Shown: positions 57,358 through 64,000 of the stretch, in pieces
Layout: every line of letters starts with the position of its first letter
Numbering within the stretch: the first letter of the stretch is position 1
Assembly: GCA_020186115.1 (NCBI GenBank)
Contig: WSYJ01000030.1
Location: forward strand, 310,001-374,000
Origin: Histomonas meleagridis
Lineage: Eukaryota; Parabasalia; Tritrichomonadida; Dientamoebidae
Direction of reading: 5' to 3'
Length of the DNA stretch: 64,000 bases
Program-made: the position numbers and the translations under genes
The notes under the pieces: model-generated
The model's input: only the letters and a program-made list of their open reading frames with translations
What the model was told of the DNA's origin: nothing
Database searches by the model: none

Positions 57358-59424
57358 ATGTTCTTTGTTTTTGCTTCTGTGGCTCTTGCTGATGTAGCTC
57401 AACTTACATTAACAGCAACTCCCAATGCTTCATATGCCGCAGGTAGAGGTGGTACATATCTTCAATGGTCAAAATATCCAGGCAGTGAGAGGATTTATTA
57501 TAAACTCTTCCAAAAAAGCAAAGATGAAGATGGCGTATGGTCTGAATGGAAGCAAATTAGTACATATAAGACTGGAACAATCGTAAACGTTTTAAACATT
57601 TACCCAAGTCAAAAAGATGGTAACAAGGGACAAAAATCTACATCCACCCACACAACCTATGATGCAACTTTTGTATGGAATGATGGAACTCGAAAAACAT
57701 TACCAAAGTCAGCAGCTTTAAAGGTTTGGATGGAAGGTGGTTACATAGATGGAAAATATTACGAACCATATGGTGTTGACGGCGATACACAATTAATTTA
57801 TGTCAAACCTATTTCTATTAATGATTTTGAAAGTAGTGTCAAATCTAATCCTGATTTTATGTATGATTATGATGTTACCGTATTAGGTACATGGGATGGT
57901 TGTGGTGGATACTCAATTACCTCAGACACTGTAGATAAATTTGTCAAACCATACATTCAAGCTGGTTATGGATTTTTAACCGGACATGATACAATCTGTC
58001 ACATTTTTACATCAGGTGGAAGCCCTAGGTCAATGACAAAAATCAGAGACTTGTTTGGAATCAAAGTCAATACGCTTGATGCCAAATCAGGATCATCATT
58101 TGGTGCTATATATTCCTCCACAGTATCAATTCAACGCAAAGGCTTATTAACCAACTACCCATACATGATTGGTGACATTGGCACAACCTTAACTATTCCA
58201 CAAGCGCATACAGAAAGCCAAGCATCTGTTGGTGATGTCTGGATGTCATTTAACAACAATGGCGTCCAAATCGATCGTAATGGATACCAACATAACTTTT
58301 ACTTGACAACCAAAGATAACACAGCCATGATCCAAACAGGACATAGTAATTGTGAATCAACTGAAGATGAGAGAAAAGTTATTGCCAACACAATCTATTA
58401 CCTTAAGCAAAGAACTTTCGACACATTTTCTACAGATCATTCATCACAAGATAACAAAGCACCAAAGTGTTTCACACCAACATATTCAAACGATGAGTAC
58501 ACAGTTAAATTCGATGCAATCGATCAAGGATCAGATTATAAGTTTTATGTTGAAGCACATCTTGTTAATGGCGATGAGTTAGTTGGGAAATCACCAGAAG
58601 TCGATGTTACTGTCTCAACAGGTGTAGCCAAGTATATATACACAATTACGAATGAAAAGAGTGTAGATTTGGGAGATTTGACCCTCCAAACAAAATCTCC
58701 TTATGTGTATCCAACATCAAAAGAAATCTCAAATGGTTACTGGGTGCACTACACAGCTGTAGATGCAGCAGGTAATGTAGGCGATATCAAGTCAGTACAA
58801 ATTGATGTACCAACATGTTCGCCATCACGTTCACCATCACCATCTCGCTCACCATCGCCATCTCAGTCACCATCGCCTTCTCGTTCACCTTCTGCTTCGC
58901 CATCTCAGTCACCATCGCCATCTCAGTCACCATCGCCATCTCAGTCACCATCGCCATCTCGCTCACCATCGCCATTAGTACCAACACGTTCAATATCAGC
59001 TTCAAGGTCACCTTCTGCATCTGCTTCTGCATCTGCATCGCCATCTGCATCCCCATCACGCTCACCAACGCCATCAATATCACAGTCACCATCAGCTTCT
59101 CCGTCGCGTTCTCCGTCGCGTTCATTCCCACCATATTTGTCATCAGATCAATGGTCAGAATGGCTTCAACAACAATATGACGAAGAACAAAAGAAGAAAA
59201 TGACATATTACATTGCAGGCGGAGTTGCTATTGGTGTTGTTGCTATTGTCGTGGCTGCAGTTGCGGTGTTCCTTAAGTTCGGCTCTAAGCCACCAGTGCA
59301 AGAAATAGGCGAAGGATACGGAAAGCAAGTCGAAAAGGATTCAACAGTCAATTACGATAACCCACTATATAACGAAACAGCAGATGATCCGTTCGAAGAT
59401 GATTTCGCTGTTCAAAGAGAATAA
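57358..59424 (+). CDS. Type I surface protein with DUF5057/GATase-like ectodomain, SPS-rich stalk and NPxY tail
   Basis: A 688-aa protein from the ATG at 57358. It has a short signal peptide (FFVFASVALA), then a beta-rich N-terminal domain (LTLTATPNASY; YLQWSKYPG; VNVLNIYPSQ). The core domain (about 125-360) has LKVWMEGGYIDGKYYEPYG, YDVTVLGTWDGCGGY, AGYGFLTGHDTICHIF, LFGIKV, VGDVWMSF and TAMIQTGHSN...VIANTIYYLKQRT, as in the gene at 41262. The GHD and GHS positions recall bacterial DUF5057 and amidotransferase-like folds. A beta domain follows (about 375-480), then a stalk of SPSRSPSPSQ repeats (about 485-590), a transmembrane helix at about 614-640, and a tail with NPLY and DPFEDDF, both known endocytic-signal types. 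Composition is less AT-rich than its neighbours. A 29-bp tandem array starts 160 bp after the stop. Confidence 0.85.
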   Translation: MFFVFASVALADVAQLTLTATPNASYAAGRGGTYLQWSKYPGSERIYYKLFQKSKDEDGVWSEWKQISTYKTGTIVNVLNIYPSQKDGNKGQKSTSTHTTYDATFVWNDGTRKTLPKSAALKVWMEGGYIDGKYYEPYGVDGDTQLIYVKPISINDFESSVKSNPDFMYDYDVTVLGTWDGCGGYSITSDTVDKFVKPYIQAGYGFLTGHDTICHIFTSGGSPRSMTKIRDLFGIKVNTLDAKSGSSFGAIYSSTVSIQRKGLLTNYPYMIGDIGTTLTIPQAHTESQASVGDVWMSFNNNGVQIDRNGYQHNFYLTTKDNTAMIQTGHSNCESTEDERKVIANTIYYLKQRTFDTFSTDHSSQDNKAPKCFTPTYSNDEYTVKFDAIDQGSDYKFYVEAHLVNGDELVGKSPEVDVTVSTGVAKYIYTITNEKSVDLGDLTLQTKSPYVYPTSKEISNGYWVHYTAVDAAGNVGDIKSVQIDVPTCSPSRSPSPSRSPSPSQSPSPSRSPSASPSQSPSPSQSPSPSQSPSPSRSPSPLVPTRSISASRSPSASASASASPSASPSRSPTPSISQSPSASPSRSPSRSFPPYLSSDQWSEWLQQQYDEEQKKKMTYYIAGGVAIGVVAIVVAAVAVFLKFGSKPPVQEIGEGYGKQVEKDSTVNYDNPLYNETADDPFEDDFAVQRE

Positions 59425-59584
59425 ATTACTTCGAATTATAAAATGTTTCTCTCTCAAACCAATGGGTTACATAAGTAAAAATTTGATTTACGTTTGAATT
59501 TGTCACTTTTGGTGTAAATGAAAATGTTATCGTAAATTTGAAAAGTGAAATATCTCAAAAGCGAATGATGCTGTGAAATGTAAA

Positions 59585-61193
59585 TTAACGATGTAGTTAT
59601 GTAATGTAAATAATTAACGATGTAGTTATATAATGTAAATAATTAACGATGTAGTTATATAATGTAAATAATTAACGATGTAGTTATGTAATGTAAATAA
59701 TTAACGATGTAGTTATATAATGTAAATAATTAACGATGTAGTTATATAATGTAAATAATTAACGATGTAGTTATGTAATGTAAATAATTAACGATGTAGT
59801 TATATAATGTAAATAATTAACGATGTAGTTATATAATGTAAATAATTAACGATGTAGTTATGTAATGTAAATAATTAACGATGTAGTTATATAATGTAAA
59901 TAATTAACGATGTAGTTATATAATGTAAATAATTAACGATGTAGTTATATAATGTAAATAATTAACGATGTAGTTATATAATGTAAATAATTAACGATGT
60001 AGTTATATAATGTAAATAATTAACGATGTAGTTATATAATGTAAATAATTAACGATGTAGTTATATAATGTAAATAATTAACGATGTAGTTATATAATGT
60101 AAATAATTAACGATGTAGTTATATAATGTAAATAATTAACGATGTAGTTATATAATGTAAATAATTAACGATGTAGTTATATAATGTAAATAATTAACGA
60201 TGTAGTTATATAATGTAAATAATTAACGATGTAGTTATATAATGTAAATAATTAACGATGTAGTTATATAATGTAAATAATTAACGATGTAGTTATATAA
60301 TGTAAATAATTAACGATGTAGTTATATAATGTAAATAATTAACGATGTAGTTATATAATGTAAATAATTAACGATGTAGTTATATAATGTAAATAATTAA
60401 CGATGTAGTTATATAATGTAAATAATTAACGATGTAGTTATATAATGTAAATAATTAACGATGTAGTTATATAATGTAAATAATTAACGATGTAGTTATA
60501 TAATGTAAATAATTAACGATGTAGTTATGTAATGTAAATAATTAACGATGTAGTTATATAATGTAAATAATTAACGATGTAGTTATATAATGTAAATAAT
60601 TAACGATGTAGTTATATAATGTAAATAATTAACGATGTAGTTATATAATGTAAATAATTAACGATGTAGTTATATAATGTAAATAATTAACGATGTAGTT
60701 ATATAATGTAAATAATTAACGATGTAGTTATATAATGTAAATAATTAACGATGTAGTTATGTAATGTAAATAATTAACGATGTAGTTATGTAATGTAAAT
60801 AATTAACGATGTAGTTATATAATGTAAATAATTAACGATGTAGTTATATAATGTAAATAATTAACGATGTAGTTATATAATGTAAATAATTAACGATGTA
60901 GTTATATAATGTAAATAATTAACGATGTAGTTATATAATGTAAATAATTAACGATGTAGTTATATAATGTAAATAATTAACGATGTAGTTATATAATGTA
61001 AATAATTAACGATGTAGTTATATAATGTAAATAATTAACGATGTAGTTATATAATGTAAATAATTAACGATGTAGTTATATAATGTAAATAATTAACGAT
61101 GTAGTTATATAATGTAAATAATTAACGATGTAGTTATGTAATGTAAATAATTAACGATGTAGTTATATAATGTAAATAATTAACGATGTAATT
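59585..61193. repeat. 29-bp tandem repeat array (55 full copies)
   Basis: The unit is TTAACGATGTAGTTATATAA followed by TGTAAATAA (29 bp). TTAACG recurs every 29 bases from 59585 to 61180, giving 55 full copies plus a partial one. Copies are nearly identical. The main variation is TATGTAATG in place of TATATAATG, found in copies 1, 4, 7 and 10 (a three-unit rhythm) and in only about four later ones. Each unit has TAACGAT, the core of the Myb recognition elements described in trichomonad promoters (recalled TAACGATA), and TAAATAA. No open frame is maintained (TAA and TAG in each unit) and no unique spacers separate the units. Confidence 0.97.
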
Positions 61194-61289
61194 TTGAAGA
61201 CAAAATGATAAAATGATAAAACTGTTGTCCACAGAAAAATCCATTTTGTATTAATTGGGTGTTTACTCAGTAAAGATAATTATTTAGTT

Positions 61290-62170
61290 TGGAGTTTGTG
61301 TTTTCATTTGTTCAAATAAATGTACAATATCGATATGTCTTTGCTGAGCAGCTAAATCTTTTGCTGTTTTATAAAGATGAAATTAATTCCAAAAATGTGT
61401 AACAAATTTTAAAAATTTTAATGGAACATAAATAATTTCAAAAGAATTATAGAAGCATTTGTATCTATGCCTTTTTGCTCAAGAAGAATTTGAACAACTT
61501 TGGTATGACCATGATAACTTGCATTCATAAGAGCAGTCCAAATAATTTGTTGTAAATTCCGATTTAAGTTTTGAAACACTAAAATATCTATGAAAACTAT
61601 AAACAAAAATTTAAAATATCTTTGGCATTGATCTCAATATTTTGCTTATCAAGAAGTAATTTAACTATTTCCGGGTGACCTTCAAAAGATGCACACATAA
61701 GTGCTGTCTTTAATAATTTAATTAAATATTAAATATTGATATAATACATTACTTAAGCTAAATAAAATTTATTTTATTATAATAAATACCTCTTAAATTT
61801 ATATCTATGTTTTTATTTTCAAGTAAAGATTTGGCAACATCAGTATAACCATATATAGATGCATAAATAAGAGCTGAGTTAATTGAAATAAATAATTCTC
61901 AAATTATCACAAAATATATCAAATATAGAGAAAAAATTGAAAGTAATCTAAATCAAAATCTTTTGTATTAATATCGATTCCATCTTGTTCAGAAAGAATC
62001 TTTACATTATCATATTTATTACTCTTTGCAGCTTCAATTAGTGGTGCAGCACCCCTCCAATTTTTCAAATTAATATTAATCCCTTTCTGGTTAAGTAATA
62101 GTGTAACAATATCAACATCACAATTTATACAAGCAAAAACAAGAGCTGTTTGAAATATTATTAAAAATTT
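61290..62170 (-). repeat. Ankyrin unit / spacer array (locus E)
   Basis: On the minus strand ankyrin units have their Thr/Ser codons near forward 62150, 62048, 61878, 61708, 61537 and 61367. The first step is about 100 nt, i.e. two ankyrin repeats joined directly with the normal linker NLKNWRGAAPL. The other steps are about 170 nt, with AT-rich spacers. Unit ends include NTKD and INAKD. The array ends near 61290. It is the 3' continuation of the frame at 62171-63388. Some spacers are more diverged than in locus D (TTATTTATTTCAATTAACTCAGC). Confidence 0.8.
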
Positions 62171-63388
62171 CTAAATATTTATTAGAAATATGATAAAAAT
62201 AGTATTTGATTCTGAAAAAGGATTAAAAACATCAAAACTATTTACATTAATTTCTTTTTGCTCAAGTATATAATTAACAATATCAATATTATTTGATTCT
62301 AAAGCAAAAAACAAAATGTATTTTGGTAAATTACTATTTTTGATAAGATATCTCAGTAAAAAAATATTCCCTAATATTGCAGATGATTTAATTATTGAAT
62401 CATAAATTTTACTTTCTTTTTCCATTAAATAACAAAAAATTTCAAAATTATTATATCGAATACATTTTAATTTCATTCGATTAAAATCGCCTTTTCCTGC
62501 TATTGCGTTATCATAAAGATAATAAAAAACATCATTTCGATGAAACTCAATTGCTGTTTCATATAATTCTAAATTTCGTGATTTTGATATATTGTCTATA
62601 CATGTATTTATTATTTCTATATTTCCTCCAGCTACAACATATTTTGGTGTGTTTTTAGTTGACTTTCCATTTATAAATAAATATTTAAAACATTTAACTG
62701 ATCCAAAATATGCACAATAATCAATCAAAGAAACTCCACTTTGATTAATATATCCACATCTTTCATATGTTGATGGTTCAACATTTTGGATGGAATTAAT
62801 ACTATATTTGTCTATATATTCTTTTAAGTTTTCTATATCATCATTTCGAATAACTTTTATAATTTCTGCTGGATTAACTCCTTCTTTAACTAATTGTTTA
62901 TGAAGTTTCCAGTTATCTTTGGAAAGTTTTTCCATGTCCTTTATAAATTGCCTGTGGAATAAATTGTCTTCATCTAAGATATTTTGGATTTCGCCTTGAG
63001 TTTTATAATGAGCAAAATATAATGTTTTTAAAGGCTTAATAAGACATGGTTGTATTAATTCTTGTTCTATCATTTTTTCAAGTAAGAAATAAGATTCATT
63101 TGTTTCCAATTTGAGAAGGAATTTCCCAAAAAGATCGAAAATTTTTATTTTGAGAATTTCACCAAGTTCTTTTAAATAATCAAAATACATGCTCGTGTCT
63201 TTCATTTGTGCAACAAAGTCTATGTAAATGAGTTGAAATATGATCAAATATGAGGAAAACTTTTCTTTTAATATTTTATTTGTAGAAACAGCCAGAATCT
63301 GAGTATTGTCTTTATTTATCGAAGATATTATTTGCTCAATTGATAATAAATACTTAAGATCTTCATCTTTGACATTTGAAACTCTCAT
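62171..63388 (-). CDS. DUF3447/ankyrin repeat protein, N-terminal reading frame (locus E)
   Basis: A 405-aa open frame from the ATG at 63388. The N-terminal 130 residues are the helical region shared with locus D (YLLSIEQIISSINKDN; SYFLLEKMIEQELI). Then come LHKQLVKEGVNPAEIIKVIRNDDIENLKEYI and the DUF3447 core (YERCGYINQSGVSLIDYCAYFGSVKCFKYLFING...KYVVAGGNIEIINTC...YETAIEFHRNDVFYYLY), followed by three degenerate ankyrin repeats ending INVNSFDVF. The frame then enters a spacer and stops. The array at 61290-62170 continues the protein in other frames. The family organisation is preserved over full length, so this copy may be active. The function is likely protein binding, but no partner is indicated. 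Confidence 0.75.
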   Translation of the reverse strand: MRVSNVKDEDLKYLLSIEQIISSINKDNTQILAVSTNKILKEKFSSYLIIFQLIYIDFVAQMKDTSMYFDYLKELGEILKIKIFDLFGKFLLKLETNESYFLLEKMIEQELIQPCLIKPLKTLYFAHYKTQGEIQNILDEDNLFHRQFIKDMEKLSKDNWKLHKQLVKEGVNPAEIIKVIRNDDIENLKEYIDKYSINSIQNVEPSTYERCGYINQSGVSLIDYCAYFGSVKCFKYLFINGKSTKNTPKYVVAGGNIEIINTCIDNISKSRNLELYETAIEFHRNDVFYYLYDNAIAGKGDFNRMKLKCIRYNNFEIFCYLMEKESKIYDSIIKSSAILGNIFLLRYLIKNSNLPKYILFFALESNNIDIVNYILEQKEINVNSFDVFNPFSESNTIFIIFLINI

Positions 63389-63824
63389 AAAAGTTTTATT
63401 GATGATATTAAATTTTGAATAACGTTTACAAAAAAATTTTGAATTTTTCTTTCACAATAGAAAGTGTTTTGATTTGCTTATTAAGGAAAAAAATAGCATT
63501 ATGATGTTTTAAGCGTTGATTTATTTTTCTTATTGTTAATTGTGCTGCACATGTTTTTTTTTTTTAAATTTGATCTTATCAATTTTTTTAAAATGTGTTT
63601 TAATATGCATTAAATAGGATAAATAATATTGTAGGCAATGTTGAATTGAAGCTCATGTTTGAGGCGTAAAATAATATTCTGAATATTATTTAATAATTTC
63701 AAAATTTTATTTTTAGTTGTATAATTACCAACTGTGGACTCAGACCTTATGTTAAAAGATCGTTGACACATTTTTATTAAAATTTTAGACATTATAGGTT
63801 TTATCAACAAAACGATTTTCCATT
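63389..63824. other. Intergenic region
   Basis: The gap between the ankyrin gene's 5' flank and the Rab 3' end. It includes a run of 13 T near 63556. A frame at 63610-63837 overlaps the Rab end out of phase and is not coding. Confidence 0.4.
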
Positions 63825-64000
63825 TCAAGAGCAACATTTCTTTTTGTCGTTGACTGTGTTTGTGGGGATCTTTATAGAAACGGGCTTTTCTTCTGGTTCA
63901 TTATCAAGTCTTTGTTTGATTGTTGATGCCATCACATTAAAAACTTCGTCGATACTATCACCAGTCTTGGCTGATGTTTCAAAGTATGGAACACCGAATT
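63825..64000 (-). CDS. Rab-family small GTPase, C-terminal part
   Basis: Only the last 58 codons are in the window. They read FGVPYFETSAKTGDSIDEVF, which contains the G5 motif ETSAKTG with the usual Rab spacing, then a helix (NVMASTIKQRL), a hypervariable tail and KKKCCS, with two cysteines for prenylation near the C-terminus. The stop TGA is at 63825-63827. It differs from the Rab at 55225 (ETSAKTG here, EVSAYENTG there), so it is another subfamily. The 5' part, including the P-loop, lies beyond the window edge. Confidence 0.88.
   Translation of the reverse strand, partial: FGVPYFETSAKTGDSIDEVFNVMASTIKQRLDNEPEEKPVSIKIPTNTVNDKKKCCS

Noticed and set aside
58787-59206. A minus-strand open frame of Met/Ala/Val repeats opposite the surface protein
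   Set aside because: It is the antisense reading of the Ser-Pro repeat codons in the real gene and has no independent signal.
59585-61193. A CRISPR-like array of 29-bp repeats
   Set aside because: There are no unique spacers; units abut directly, and the host is a eukaryote. It is a minisatellite-type tandem array.

Overview
The window comes from a protist nuclear genome, almost certainly a parabasalid (Trichomonas or Tritrichomonas type). The evidence is an AT-rich sequence with dense, mostly intron-less genes on both strands; BspA-like leucine-rich surface protein; subtilisin-like membrane protease; DUF3447/ankyrin proteins; TKL kinase with ARM-like repeats; surface proteins with NPxY or DPF tails; and one intron with the trichomonad GTATGT...CTAACACA(T)AG signature. 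I cannot name the species.

Layout. 1-1135: 3' end of an RRP12-like ribosome-biogenesis gene with a frameshift. 1447-2483: broken ankyrin gene. 2484-3683: PH-domain pseudokinase. 3786-6740: BspA-like surface protein. 7034-10146 (minus): SPT20-like SAGA subunit, ribosomal protein uL14 and an HxxxD acyltransferase. 10254-11610: ankyrin-array remnant. 12099-14114: GH3 beta-glucosidase. 14314-15180: near-perfect inverted repeat with two identical, opposed tRNA-Thr(UGU) genes, running into a disordered-protein gene (15034-16353). 16455-18116: broken ankyrin gene. 18189-21707: MON2-like HEAT protein. 22267-26070: membrane subtilase. 26803-27730: cullin pseudogene. 28147-31330: best-preserved ankyrin locus. 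31740-32671: actin-related pseudogene. 33106-33753: UBFD1-like protein. 34204-37437: TKL-type kinase. 38147-40321: LRR protein. 41262-43475: surface protein. 43821-44516: spliced two-exon gene. 45137-47701: RUN-like domain protein. 48158-53500: giant coiled-coil protein, whose stop codon lies in a 100-bp tandem array. 54302-54862: decayed surface-protein remnant. 55225-55797: Rab. 57358-59424: second intact surface protein, followed by 55 copies of a 29-bp repeat. 61290-63388: fifth ankyrin locus. 63825-64000: end of another Rab.

The strongest unexplained signal is shared by all five ankyrin loci. Each roughly 91-nt ankyrin unit is followed by a roughly 79-nt, AT-rich, sequence-conserved spacer that usually breaks the reading frame, giving a regular 170-nt period. 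The spacers do not carry the trichomonad splice signals that are clearly present at 44233-44304. They could be a non-canonical intron class, relics of exon-intron units, or something else; transcript data would decide.

Other structures that need explaining are the tRNA palindrome, the two homogeneous tandem arrays placed directly 3' of genes (one with 55 TAACGAT motifs), and the shared DPF motif in the tails of one surface-protein family. Family calls were made by eye from recalled family patterns; no database search was run.
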